Positions 11,128-24,078 of a stretch of DNA of 64,000 bases are shown one piece after another. The notes under the pieces are model-generated. The model saw nothing but the letters and a program-made list of their open reading frames with translations. It did no database searches and was not told the origin of the DNA. Where the stretch lies: contig JADLZK010008574.1 of assembly GCA_015847255.1 (NCBI GenBank), positions 124,001 to 188,000 on the forward strand, written 5' to 3'. Source of the stretch: Hyparrhenia diplandra (lineage: Eukaryota > Streptophyta > Magnoliopsida > Poales > Poaceae). How positions within the stretch are numbered: position 1 is the first letter of the stretch; each line of letters starts with the position of its first letter. The position numbers were made by a program, and so were the translations under genes.

Positions 11128-12794
11128 TCAGAGCCATGCCATAAAGACCCTTAAACCGACATGCCTAGCTTAAGAGAGTTAATTTCAATCATCCACGAGA
11201 CACATCAAAAGTATACTTCATAATCAAAAATACATAGGTTGCAAGCCATAGATACAGATTCTCCATAAATTTCACGAGATACTACAAAAAGGGGTCACAA
11301 GTTTCAAAGTTCACAAATGCAAGATTTTTGTAAAAGGCATGATCGAAATGTATGGCGTTCTTAGAATCCTGCGGAACTATTGTAAGCCTTTTAAAGTGTG
11401 AGTGTATTTGTTTAACTTTGGACTCATGCCTCTTCTTTGAAAAGGAAAATAGCCGGAATTTTCTATTGTCTAAAAAAATGTAAAAGGCAAACCAAGAGAA
11501 GTGTCAATGACGTCATCACTTACCTCACGAACATACACCTATCATGGATGTCTGAAACACAGAGAGAAATATAAACGATCACACACCAATACACTACCTA
11601 GAAACACTCACAGATACAGTGTACTTCGGTGAGCACCTTGATAAACTAAATCAACAGATAATAAAATTTGACCCAGTGGACGGGGTTCCACAATATAAAG
11701 CATAATCAATTCCTAATACAGGAGTACATTAACAAAAGAACGTACTCTAGTTATATATCCTTAGCAATGATGCATACACTAACAAAAGGAGGTCTGGTCT
11801 GATAGGTTTGACCACTCATTTTCTTTTATTACAGGAGCTTCATGTCGACGACACAACACAAGTGCATCTGCCGTGGACTTTCCGCAAGCAAAATAAGCTT
11901 AAATTAAATTGGATAGAGACCAGGAATGGAGCATGAGTCATTGTAAACTTTTTGGCTCCTTGTCGGGGTCATCACTTTTTTTTTACTTTCATAATGACAG
12001 ATATGGAACAAAACACTCTTTATAAAATTTAGTGTCCTCAATACCAGTAATGCTCTACCATCATTTTTTATTCTTCGCCTTTCTGGTCTGTTTTATTTTG
12101 CTTATAATTATGGCCTTAATTTGTTTAATTTTCTATGACGAAACAAAGAAAATGAATAAAATTAACAATTAATGGGACAATTATTTGTATTAGAATTATG
12201 GCCTTTGTTTAATTTCATCATTTTTCCTATCATTTTTTTCATAAAGAATGGTACGTTTCTCAAAAAATATCAAGCCTTAATTTGCAATTTTTTCAAAAAT
12301 AATGGGACAAGATTTGTATTAGAATATGGTCCATTTTTGCATGTCAAAAAAACAACCAACTTTTGGACCAAGGAGCCGAGATGTGTTACAAGATCCGATA
12401 AATTTTACTCATAAATTTCTGGGTAAATGTATAAATATGTATAAAGTATTGCACCATGTTACATTTTGGAGCATCCCCATTGATGTTACCTAAATCAGAG
12501 CATCTTAAAAAAATAGTGCTGTTAGAGATGCTCTTAGTTTGCAAACCAATATACAAAAATTTATTATGCACTGGTGTTACTAGATGTCTAGAGACCTAGT
12601 GCTTTCAATAATTCTTCTTTTTTCTGTTTTGTCATTAAGTGACTTACGTGGCTTAGGCATAACATTTAAAATTTATTTTATTCAGCATATAAATATCAAA
12701 GTTGGTTAAAAATTATATGAGTTTTGTTTTGTACATATATCACATCTCCAAAAATATAATATAATACACATACATGCATGAACACCAGTTTCCT

Positions 12795-12864
12795 CGTCAC
12801 CCAACAAGCCCCACACTATACTAAAAGTACGTCACCCAACAAGCCCCACACTATACTAAAAATC
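12795..12864. repeat. Tandem duplication, 35-bp unit
   Basis: Two near-identical units beginning CGTCACCCAACAAGCCCCAC start at 12795 and 12830. Confidence 0.9.
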
Positions 12865-13784
12865 GCAAAAAGAATCAGAACGAAGCAATGCTGCTAGCGT
12901 CGTTGTGTTATTTTCTTCCCAGAAATCAAACTTGCATGCACAAAAGGTATTCAATAGTTCTGTTTTCAGCAATGACACATCATTGTGCAAAGTAAACAAA
13001 CAAATACTCCATTCTTAGAACTGCTTTAGTAATTGTTTGAACACGTCAGAAAGCTGAGCTAAAGAGCCTATGAACGAGTGAGATTGGAGTTGACCTTCCT
13101 CTTCCCTTTCCTTCTCATCATATTGTAATTTGGGTCATTGGGTGGTACAGTAGCTAGTCCTTCCTTTTGTAATTTGGGTGGTAACAAAACAAAGGATCAT
13201 ACAGAATGTGATGATGCATGAATCGATGTCACGTCCATGTCCGACACATAACGATGTGAGGACAAATCATCATCTGCAGAGTGGGGGCCACGGAAAAATA
13301 GCTTAATTCGCCGGAAAGGTGCTCCGGCGGCCCCTATGCGGCTATGCCCTAGCTAAAATACATGCGGCCAAAGTGCGCCGCGCCCAGAAATTCCCTGCTG
13401 ATCGATACTCAACTCAACTGCGTCCCAAAAGCCAAACCATCGGCTACATGCATGTCAGCATGTGCGATACTTATATTCATAATGTCATACACTGACATTT
13501 TGGTAAATATATACGTACGTGCAGTGGTAGTTTATTTTATTCATAGGGACCCGTTTTGACGATGTATCCATCGACCCGGTTCCTTCCTAAATCTGACTTC
13601 ACGACGAAGCTACCTAAGTGTCTGATGCCCTTTTTTCATAATTCATTAGATGGTTGCGAGTTGCGACTGCAATCAATCATGTTGGCAGTATGCTTGCCTA
13701 GTGCGTTTCAATCATGTCGGCTGATGGTTTGTAGAGCTGATAAACCGGCTGATGTTGTTTTTGTTGTGAGAGAAAACACTGAAC

Positions 13785-13806
13785 ATATATATATATATAT
13801 ATATAG
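13785..13806. repeat. AT microsatellite
   Basis: An uninterrupted AT/TA dinucleotide run between GAACAT and AGTTGATA. Confidence 0.9.
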
Positions 13807-15317
13807 TTGATATAAGTCGGATTGATGATGAAGTATAACTGTCTTTTGGAACGGAAGCACGGCAGGACGCACCTGGACTGCTGAAGCTATCGATCAAGAA
13901 CAGGGCAACCCATAAGAGACACGGACCGACCAAGAGAGTAAGTAGATCGCAGAGAAGGAAGGGTGTCGAGAAGTCGATCGAGACCAGTAAAGCCTAAACC
14001 GGGAGAGTTTGGCTGTCGGGCGATCGTGCTGCTATCACGTCTCGGCACGGCACACGGCAGGCAGCCAGCAGCGATCTATCTGTTCCCTTCCCCTGGAAGC
14101 AGGGCATGCGGACAGAGCATGTTGCCCTCAAATCGTGGTCTGGACGTCAGGTGCCAGCAGCAGCTCGGCATGGCAGTGGTATGGTCAGCAATCTCTGCTT
14201 GACCACTGCGCCCATCGGCAGCCCATGCTTGCCAAATTCTGTGGAACGACCGGTGTGTTTAGATCACGTGCAAAATTTTGAATGGATGGGACATGTATGT
14301 CACATCGTACACTGTAGTACGTTTTGTTTGTTAGTGGTAAATATTATCCTACCATGACGTAATTAGGCTCAAAAGGATCGTCTCGCAATGTACATCTAAA
14401 CTGTGCAATTAGTTTATTTTTTGTATCTACATTTAGTACTCCATACATGTGCCGGTATTTTGATGTGATGGGGAATCTTTTTTTTGCATAGTGAAATTTT
14501 GAAGAAACTTTGGGCTCTAAACACAGGGGACCTCTTCTACTGTTGCAACTTGCAAATAGTCGATGTTCTTTCTCTCCTTCACTCCTTGTCAGTGGTTCGG
14601 CAGTCCAATTTTCCATTGCTGGCTGCTGTCCCTGCCGCTGCTGGCCAAAGGGTACATGCAGCAAAAAATGTATTCTAGGCTTTCTAGCTTGTAGCAAAGT
14701 ATGGGTACCTGGAAGCCCTGCCGCTAGTACAAGATGATCGTAGCAGAAGATATGGGGGCGTCTTGCTCTTATCCATGACTGCTGAATGTCGTCAAACTCG
14801 CTGTACTACGCCTAGGGTGATAGGTGTACTATGTTATATTATTATCGTCTTATCTTCTGTTTTTTCCAAATATTTTTTTCCACCTTCCCAATTATGATAT
14901 AACGGAAAACAAGACAGGAGAATGTATCAGAGGCTAGAGAATCGTTGAAGAACTGTTTAACCAAGCAAAAAACGACCAGACTAAATGAAGAACTGTTTAA
15001 AATCTTTTTTCTTTTTGTTTTTTAACATATAGCTACAGAACCAATATTGTATCAAGGTACACATCTAATTCTATAACTGTTACTGGTAGTGGAGATGCTT
15101 ACAATCTCACTAAAGCATTAAAAAAGTTTGACTTTTTCAAAACTAAATGCACGTTGTACTCATGAATCTTAGTTTGTTAAATTCCTTGTGGTAATAATAA
15201 CATATCCATTTGGGTTCAAATCTCGGACTCAACACAAATGCTTGCATTACAATTAATTATAGTTCTGTAAGTTCTAAACAAATTGCGGTGAGTGTGTGTA
15301 AGTGAATATGGGTTTTG

Positions 15318-15592
15318 CATGACCATTGGTTGGGGCTCCCACTCAAGGTTCAAATAATGGGTGCAACACTTTATCCTGGATTTATTTCAGGATTTTTCGA
15401 CGCTATGCATTAAGTGGTAGGCGACGTCCTCGTCGACAGCGAGGCGTCTGTGGCGACTTCGTGAACTTCAAGATTTGCCGGCGCAGTCCTTCGAATGTGG
15501 CCATAGGGTAGGGTTATCGTACGTGTGTTCATAGGGGTGAATGTGCGTGCGTGTTGAACGTTTGTGTTGTACTGTGTAATTTCAAAAAAAAA
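15318..15592 (+). mobile_element. tRNA-type SINE, copy 2
   Basis: This is homologous to the SINE at 9912-10163: CCATTGGTTGGGGCTCCC, AGGTTCAAATAATGGGTGC (degenerate B box), GGATTTATTTCAGG, CGCTATGCATTAAGTGGTA, then the shared GTGTTGTACTGTGTAAT tail and a poly(A) tract at 15584-15592. It keeps a central segment of about 40 bp missing from copy 1. The B box is more eroded here, so it looks older or inactive. Confidence 0.75.
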
Positions 15593-16198
15593 TATTAAAC
15601 AAGGGAATACCAATCTTTTCTTTTTTGAAAATCTATACAACACTCGAGTGTCTCTCCCCCTTATTCTTCTCCGTCTTTGGCCTCTTCCTCCTCTTCTTCA
15701 TCATCTCTGATGGGTTTAGAAGGGGCTCGTGGAAGGCAAGGCGGCCATTCAGTGGGAATAGTGCACGGGAGAGCGGCATTAGGTTTCCGACGGCGGAAGA
15801 GGCAGTCATGCCAAGTCAGGGAGGGCAGAGGCCATCCGGGGTGCAATCGGGTTTTGCCGGATCTCATGAGACAGGCACGGAGGTCGGCGCTGGGAGGCCG
15901 CTGCCGCGTCACGAGGAGAAAGAAGACTGTGAAGAACAAAATCAAGTGTTCAGGCATTACTTGAGCACGGCATAGAAAAACTCTTCCTTTTCATTGTTTA
16001 TATTGCAGGTAGCAAAAGTATTCTTCCGAGCTCAGAATTAATAACTATAGAATGGAGATTAAGTCGATGAAGTTAGTTTGGAGTGCACGATACCAAGTCA
16101 TGGTGAGCCCCTCCAAGGAGGTCCTCAGGTTTCTTCCAATTCCACTGCATACTAGTAAGAGCCAATGCAGTGTAGCTGTCCGAAACTTGTCGAGTCAG

Positions 16199-16226
<28 letters not shown>
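16199..16226. repeat. Poly(T) tract
   Basis: A run of 28 consecutive T residues. It may be the tail of a minus-strand retroposon, but no body was recognised. Confidence 0.9.
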
Positions 16227-16230
<4 letters not shown>

Positions 16231-17372
16231 TAAACTTGTGAAGTCATTTGAACGTGAAACTGCAGGTTGATTACTGAGCTGTGAACATCATCCCCGAGCA
16301 ACCTTTACATAAACATTTGTCCAAAAGTTGTCCTAGTTTTCATGTGCTTTGTTTGTTGTCGGTGTCCTCGACTAAGAATGTTTACTCCATCCGTCTCAAA
16401 AAAAGAGATTTGTTTTAGGTTTCATACGTCATGCTCGATCACCCGTCTTATTCAATAAAAAAAATATAAATATTATTTATTTTTATGACTTATTTATCAT
16501 TAGAGATACTTCAATATTGCTTTATTTATAAGTTACACAAAAAAAATTGCATAAGACCAAGCATGATGTCTGAAAGTAAAAACGACGAAATACTTGTTTA
16601 CCTAAAAGAAGATAATGTTTGCTTGTTACGGTGACGCTTTTCCATAAGACATTTACATGCACCGTTTCAAAATAAAAATTATATATATAAATACATAAGT
16701 CAACAACCTTTACGTCACTCCCTCTGCTCGCAGATTCCCTGTCTGCGAGAAGCTACCATCCAACAGCACCTGCACAGTATCGCTCGCGAGCACATCTATG
16801 ACAGCAACATGCATGATCACCGGAGCACACTGCACCTGCAGAAAACCCATCAACATCATCTCGGCTCTGGCAAACGAACCTACTAGGAGTACACCAGACA
16901 GCATGTGGTCTGCGCGCGACACCACCGGGTGCTCGATGCGGATGCTGCCGTTTCCTGCCTCGTCGAGCGACCCTGCAAGAGGACCGAGACATAGTACGTG
17001 CACCGGCAAGCAGTTCGGCAGATGCGCCGAGCGACAAGGCAAGAAAAGCAGCCGGTTCCGCCGGTGGGCGGCGCGCGGCATGGCATGGCCCCGTGCGCGT
17101 GCCAAGTTGCCGGCGCATGCATGCTGGCAAGGCGAGAAGACGAGGCTGCCGGCTACCGCGGCGAGACCGGAACATGGGGCAGCAGAGGAGCATGCCGTCG
17201 AGTCGTCGACCGACCGACCGGCAACGTCCAGGTAGCAGTGGGTTCCGGGCGTGTCGCCACGGCGCGGGACACCTTGGCACGACGCGACTCGCGCTTTTTC
17301 CACCGTGGCTGGCTGGCTCATGCTGGCCTCGTGGGTATTCTTGCTTGCTCGTGCCCCGATCAATTCTTTTAC

Positions 17373-17620
17373 TACTCTATGTTCCCAAGGAGTTCGTCAT
17401 TTTTGACTTTTTTTAAACTTCATATTTGACCATCCGTCTTATTCAAAATATTTATGTAAATTATAAAATAAATTAATCAATATTTAAGTATCTTTGTTAA
17501 TAAAATAAGTCGTACCAAAATAAATTATATTTGTGCAAAAAAAATTGAATAAGACAAAAAGATCGAATAAGATTCAAGCACGAATTCATGGTGACAAACT
17601 CGGTGGGGACGGAGGGAGTA
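17373..17620. mobile_element. Stowaway-like MITE
   Basis: Left end CTCTATGTTCCCAAGGAG and right end GGGGACGGAGGGAG, each bordered by TA, enclose about 244 bp of AT-rich DNA. Confidence 0.75.
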
Positions 17621-18625
17621 CGGGCGTAGTACAGTAATCGTGGTGGTGTCATGTCACTAGGTCAATCTCTGTCGCAGCCTTTGCAGCTGGCTGCCGAGCT
17701 TTTTCTGGCCGTGTTCCACTACGTGTCTCTTGTGACTGTGTGTGTTGATATCATAAACAAAGCTGAAAAATTACAGAGTTTGGAAGCTTGGCCACACCGT
17801 GTGTACCACCTGCCCATCCATGCTTTCGACTTTGTGGGAGGGAACAGTTTCGGCAGGAGAGGATGGCGCATGCACATAAAAACTCGAAGTAGGAAGCTGC
17901 CAGGTTTGAAAATTTTATGCGCATTCGTACCTTGCTACTTGACCTGAATGTCTGGTCAAAAACGTTTTTTCATTGTTTTATTTAGAGAAAGAGATGCTGA
18001 ACGCACGGAGATGAGAAACATATGAGAATACAGGTGGTCTGTAAGTTTGTTTCTCAAAAGAAGAGACAGACAGATGGCACGGCCCAGGCCCACCGATCCA
18101 GCAACGTCCAACAGCAGCCGGCCCAGGAAAGAAAACTGAGGCGCCGCGGGCTTCACGCCTACGGGAGACGGCCTCACGGCCTGTTTGGTGGTAGCAAAAT
18201 CCTCGACCCCGATGGGCCGGTGCCTTCATTGACCCTTGTTGTTGTTTACGCTTTGCAGCAGGGTCGTCGTTCCAACTTCCAAACCCCTCTGATCAGGGAG
18301 AACGAATTCATTCCGGGTCATATTTCCAATTTCCAAGTAGGGGCATTTATTCCCTGATGAAGACAGAACTACGGGACGTTTACGTTCCCGGTGCCTGGGA
18401 ACATGAACTGTCGCAAGTCATTTCCCAGAAGAAGATGCGAACAACGGTAGTCTCTTTTTGTGTATAAAATACTGAACCTAGCCCACTGTGAACCAATACT
18501 AGTTTCATTTTTGTGTATAAAATCACTGCCAGAACCCGGCCCAGCCGTTTGCACGACCTCCATGCGGCCGTCGATTTGCGTCCTAATCGGCCCGCGTCGA
18601 ACGCCGGTGCGAGCCACTCCGATCC

Positions 18626-19284
18626 ATGGCGTCCATCGTTCGTGACGCGCACCGCTGAGAATCCTGTGCCAGAGCGGCCAGGACCTGAGCCTCACTGTTC
18701 GTGACGGCACCGCCGTCCTCGCCCGCGCGGACGACAAGGACCAGCGTCAGGTCTTTCCCTCAAGCTTCGTTCGTTTTCTGTAGCGACCGTCAGCGCGGCG
18801 TTCCTCGCACGTCACGGTCTCCATTTCCCTTTCCTTGCAGTGCTGGATCCAGAGCTTTCGGAACACCGGCCGCGTGACGGACGACGAGGGACACCTCGCG
18901 TTCGCGCTCGTGAACTGGGCCACCGGTATGGCGCTGAGGCGCTGCCGCGGCCGACAGTGAGCTGGTACGTCCCTGTTTTCCTCGTTCCATTCGCACGCCA
19001 CAAACGGGACTCGCCGTGTTACGCCGGATGCCTCACATTTTTCACCGCAGGTTGGCCTTGTCGGCCACAAACCGGACTCCGTGGACGTGGCGCTGCTCTG
19101 GACCCAGAGCGAGGACCTCGGCGAGGGTTTCCACGGCCTGCGCTCCGTGAGCGACGTCGATGTCGTCCTCGACGCGGCGAACGCCATTCCTGAGGCCGGA
19201 GAGGCGCATGATGGCACGCCTATCCTGGTCTTCCCATGGAACGGCGGCCAAAACCAGAAGTGGAAGATGGTTCCGTTCTATTGA
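18626..19284 (+). pseudogene. EUL/R40-type (ricin-B-like) lectin gene, damaged
   Basis: Three exon blocks read as one Euonymus-lectin (EUL/R40) domain, a family of stress-induced cytoplasmic or nuclear carbohydrate-binding proteins in plants. Exon 1 ends at 18750 and contains SGQDLSLTVRDGTAVL. Exon 2 is 18841-18956 (CWIQSFRN, DDEGHLAFALVNWATGMAL). Exon 3 is 19051-19284 (DVALLWTQSEDLGEGFHGLR, then GGQNQKWKMVPFY and stop). Junctions are GT-AG. Faults: the ATG at 18626 is in a different frame from the domain and soon meets a stop. Exon 2 is one base short of joining exon 3 in frame. A single-domain protein of about 150 residues would be expected from an intact gene. The family call rests on the ordered motifs and is fairly firm; function is doubtful. 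Confidence 0.7.
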
Positions 19285-20224
19285 GATGCGACGAGGTCGT
19301 AGTCGTATTCACGTGTTCATCGTAATGAGATGGAGGTGTTTTAGATGTGTCTTAATGCTGAAGAAAAATTTTTTGTTATCACTGCTCTATAAAAGATATG
19401 GTTGAGAAACTATATCCTGATGCTGGAACTAATCTTTAATTTTGTTGTTTCGATGACGATTTTTTTTTTTGTCTGGGCGAAAAATGTTGCACAAAAGGGA
19501 GTTAACTGCTCAAGTTATAACAGAACATGGCGATTGGGAGTAAACGTACGCTTTTGGCTGCTTGATTGGATGGCTGGACAATTTTTGTTTTTATTGGATT
19601 TTCTTCAACATGGATGGCTCGAGCCGGCGCTGGATAGAATGAAAACACTGTTTTTTTTTCAATATTGATATCTCAACAGCTAAATAAAATATAGATTAAA
19701 TAAAATAATGCCTTGTTTTTTTTTTAACATCACAGCACACATCTTTATAATCATATATCAACATTCATGACATAATAACAGATAAGCATAATAACAGATA
19801 AGTTTTATCTGGTGTGGCTTGGACGCGGCTCCTCTGTTTTTTTTTTTTTTTTTTGAGGCAACGCCGCCGTTCCTCTGGTAGAGGGGGCGGTTCTACTTGG
19901 CCAACTTTGTTTAGGGTTCAACCATGTCTTTTTTTTTTTTTTTTTTGACAAATGGGACGACCATGTCTATGTGGCGGTTGGTGGGTGGCGTCATTTTTGA
20001 TGAACATGGCAAGGTGGAGTTGCGGTTGCCAGCTGCTCCTCATCTCGGTGCATGACGACGTCTTGAACACACTCGGACAACGACATAGGCGGATATTCCT
20101 GCTAATAGTGGGAAAAGTCTTTTGCAAAAAGGGCGGGGACGCGCGCGCGGTGGAGGTGCACAGGGTGGACTGGCTCGGGGATGGGGTGGTGCAGCTCGTG
20201 CGCGTCCAGGACCTCGGCCAGACG

Positions 20225-20350
20225 CGCCGCTGCCCGCTGCCCGAGCCGGATGCGCCGCCCGCCGCTGCTCGAGCCGGATGCGCCGCTTGCTGCCGCGCCA
20301 GCCAGATGCGCTGCCGTTAATTTTCCCCAGCCTGATGCGCCGCCGCTCGA
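20225..20350. repeat. GC-rich minisatellite
   Basis: About four imperfect copies of a unit like GAGCCGGATGCGCCGC, next to the F-box/DUF295-like remnant. Confidence 0.7.
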
Positions 20351-23300
20351 TATATAATATGGAGCTTTAAGATGCGGTAGGGCTTCACTTTCGGTCTTAT
20401 TTAAATATTTAAAAAATCATAGATAAATTATAAAAAAATCACGGGAGGGAAGCGGTCACGGGATGTGTTACTGGGAATCAAAGGGAAATAAAGAAAGGGC
20501 ACGACTATTTAATTTTCACTGTGATGGCCCAACAAGTCAGCCCAAACGGAGAAAAATAAACGGATGATGGACGGCGGAGGACAGAAAACAAACAGTTATT
20601 TGACTCATGTGGAGTCCAACAAAATTGAATTTTTTATTTTATAATTTTTTCTGTAATTTACTATGATTTTTAAAGATTGAACTGAAATAAATAAAAAAGA
20701 AAAAGGCAAAACCTTCTAGTAAAAACTTTGTACTAAAGTATACCATATTATATAAGTTGGATATCCCAGTCCAACAAAAGGATTAGTTTTTTTTGAAACC
20801 TGTGACAGTAATTGGCTACATTTTTAAAAGATTTTTTTTTAAAAAATCATTGGAAATAAATCATCGTCGCATGAGATGGAGGTTCTTTGAAAGATGTGTC
20901 AAAATGCTGAAGAAAAATCTTTTTTTGTTATCACTGCTCTAGAGCTATGTGTTGAGAAACTGTAGCCAAAAAATGCTGGAACTACTGTTGATCATGTAAT
21001 AATTTTGTTGTTTCGATGATGATGGATTTATTTCGTGGGCGAAAAATGACAAGACAAAACTAACGTCTCAAAATAATAAGCGATACATTGTTACAAGAGA
21101 AATCAAACATCCGATCGATATTTTTTTGTTTTGTTGTTCAATTTGATATACGACTCATGGGTCCATGGACGACGACGAGAAGCCGCTGGCCTTCCGGACG
21201 ATATGTGAAGGATTCAAATTCAGCAGACGAGCTAGTGTGACAGATTCAGCTTCAGCTGGTAAAGGTAAAGAAACCATTTAAGTTGTTGGGGTTTGTCGTT
21301 CCGCAAACCTCACCGGTGCTCACCCAACCTAAGAAAAAGGCTCATCTCCTTTCTCCCCTTCTAAAATGATCACCTTCGTCAGTCTTTCTCCCCCTTCTAA
21401 AATGATCACTTTTCGCGGTTGTCGGGGACCCAAATATTGGACCTCGGACATGTGCATATAAGAGAAATCGGAGGTGTGCCTTCAAAACTTCGGTGCTATC
21501 ATCCCGCTTAGAAGGATGGCCCGGTGACGGTGGAGGGCCAAAGAGCCACGTTCATCGTGACAGCGATCGCCCACGACGGCCCACCCGAGTGAGTTTTCGT
21601 TAGTACTAGGCGGAGGACAAGGTCGTCGGGGGTGTTACAAGGAGGGTCTCCGCCCCACGTCATCATCGGCCAACCTTGTATCTTTTCAAACCCAGGTCTC
21701 CTCGCCCCGAGGGAATTACCCTACCCGGATGAGAGAGACCTCCGCCTCGCCCGAGGGTGGCCTAGATCACCACCCTCGAAGTCACCTCGCCCGAGGGAGA
21801 CCTCCTCCATCCTCGAGGCGAGGTGCTCTACCCATCACCGGGGTCATAGACCACCGTAAATGGGAGGAAAATCTCAAGAAAAGGTTTGCAGCACCGCGAT
21901 TTGAACCCAGACGAGGCGCCGGGGGCGATTACGCCCAGGTCAAATCGACCGATCTATCACTTGGAATCCGGCCGATGGGACACAATGTGAACGGTGGCGT
22001 ATTCCCCGCCCTTAACGAAAAAACCGGGCGATATTTGTTCAAAAAAAAATGCCTTGTTTGGATTATAGTCGCTATTGACTCAGATTGAACATTAATTAAT
22101 TAGAGGTTTTGGCAATGGAGCATGATATTATATGAGCGATGATTTGGTGTCTGGTGTCTTGCTATGCTCCTCTGGTAGAGGTAGACTCGTGGACCTCCAC
22201 AACTTTGTTTAGGGCCAACCATGTCTCTTTTTCTGACAAATGGGCCAACAACCATGTCTATGTTCTCTTGCGTGGAAAGACCTTCTGGGTTGTGTTGATA
22301 ACTTAATTGGGCCTTAAGTCAATTCAAATCGACCCATGATACCACCACCAAACTACGAATCACTCTATAGAGCGATATTCATAATAATAGTACCACATCG
22401 TTTTTCAACAGGACAAGACAACTCTTACTCCTTATAAAGCGATACATAGTTAACTGAGACATCCAACATCCGATCGATATTTGACAATTTTATATTAAAA
22501 ATATATATATTTGTTGTTCATACCTATATACGACTGGTGGTGTCCCTGGCCACCCAGACGAGCAGTGTCACCGATGACTTCAGCCGGCAGGGTAAAAATT
22601 GGGATACCTTCGCCTCTCCGACCGGCCGCAAACCATCACCGGTGCCAACCCCACCCATCCTAGAAAAAACATCATTCTCCTGTGCCGAACCCCGCCCCTC
22701 GTGGGCTTTTTAGGTCCCTTCGCTCCTCGACCCTGAATTTGCACAATCACATGAGCTGGCAAATAACGGAGCAGAAGAGAGCTTGGATGTGACAGGCATT
22801 GAGGAGGTGCCTCAATTATATGGCATTGTAGGAGGCATTGAGGAGCCCTCATTTAGAGGCATAGGAGGTGGCAAGTGTCATGTGAGAGCTCGGCCCAAGG
22901 GCACTAAGCCCCCGAGGGTTGCTTCTAAAGATCCCCTTCAGCAATTTCACGATAAATTAGACAAATAAAAGACCAAAGATGGTTAAGAAAAGCAGTAGAA
23001 GGAGGTAAAACTCAATGCCCTTCTTTATTGATTATGAGGTGCATCCTCAAAAGAGGTGACAAAGGTGACTCAAAATAAAGACATTAAGGGAAAATAGGAT
23101 ACATAAACTACCAATAAAAACTCTTTAGGGTTTATTTATTAATTTATTTATTTATTATTATTATTCGTCCATCCCCTCGAGAATGACAAATGGGCCACTA
23201 GATCTCTAAGATGTCAACAATGGAGAATGACAAACTCCATCAGAGGCATTGAGGAGAACCTTCAGCTCATAGAGGCGTGAGGGGCGAGAATTAACCATCA

Positions 23301-23901
23301 GCCCTCGATTAGGCTACACATGTCACGGAAGTCCTGCATCATCCTGCGGCCCCTTCAGAGCAGGAACCAGGTCAACCCGTGCGTGAGACCCTTTGCCTGG
23401 TGAAGCGTTGCAGACCTGAGCGTTCCAGCAACGGCGGCAGCCTCTCGACGCTGAGCTCAGCTTGCGGCTGTCTTTTTGATTATCTGACGAGCGGAAGTCC
23501 TCCATCATCCTGGCCCCTCCAGCAGATAACCTCCAGCAACGGCGGCAGCTGCTGCACTCCTGGCCACCCACCCAACCTTCGCCAAGGTTCTCTTTTTGAT
23601 TCTCTGACCGGTGCAAGCTCTTCACCCAAGCTGATGAGGTGGAGCATTCCCGTCCCGTATAAAGTGGACCGTTCCCGTCCCGTACTGGCATCATCCAAAG
23701 TGGACCAGCTTTTCTGCTTGAGTGGGGAAACAGAGGATTTGCTTAAGTAGTGTGGTGCTGCGACAAAGGAGGGTTTATATCGCTGCCGTGTGCAGTATAT
23801 ACTCGAGGCACTGCAGTTTCAGTTCAGCACTCGTCTTGCCACAGACTGCAGCTTCAGTTCAGTAAGCTCGCGTTGAGGCATGCCACAGATGGGTAAGCCA
23901 G

Positions 23902-24078
23902 TGACAGCAGCAGAAGTCGTAGTGCAACTCGTTTAACGATTTAGCAGCAGAAGTCAGCAGCTGTAGTATCATCAGTACTAAGGTCGTTTAACGATGACAG
24001 CAGCAGAAGTCGTAGTGCAACTCGTTTAACGATTTAGCAGCAGAAGTCAGCAGCTGTAGTATCATCAGTACTAAGGTC
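23902..24078. repeat. Tandem duplication, 93-bp period
   Basis: The 84-bp block at 23902-23985 recurs at 23995-24078 with only the spacer differing (starts TGACAGCAGCAGAAGTCG, ends CAGTACTAAGGTC). It lies about 700 bp beyond the flippase stop codon. Confidence 0.9.

Larger units (their letters stand above)
10191..15317. other. Repeat-rich intergenic DNA without a supported gene
   Basis: No ORF shows a domain. Features seen: a GA repeat near 10930-10950, an A12-G17 homopolymer junction at 11099-11127, a 35-bp tandem repeat near 12795-12864, and an AT dinucleotide tract near 13785-13805. The ORFs at 13963-14697 overlap each other in several frames and look fortuitous. Confidence 0.4.
15593..18620. 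other. Intergenic DNA with MITEs and a GC-rich island
   Basis: The 15625-15975 ORFs on both strands have no recognisable domain. A poly(T) tract of 28 lies at 16199-16226. At 16383-16600 there is a degenerate MITE with left end TACTCCATCCGTCTC and no clear right end. A GC-rich island at 16790-17330 contains a 217-codon minus-strand ORF and several plus-strand ORFs, none identifiable. Nothing here is called as a gene. Confidence 0.4.

Noticed and set aside
16710..17363. 217-codon minus-strand ORF
   Set aside because: Overlaps four open frames on the other strand in a GC-rich island; no motif recognised.
21418..21860. Complete LTR retrotransposon
   Set aside because: Text resembles a Gypsy-type LTR, but no second LTR, primer-binding site or gag/pol coding was found.
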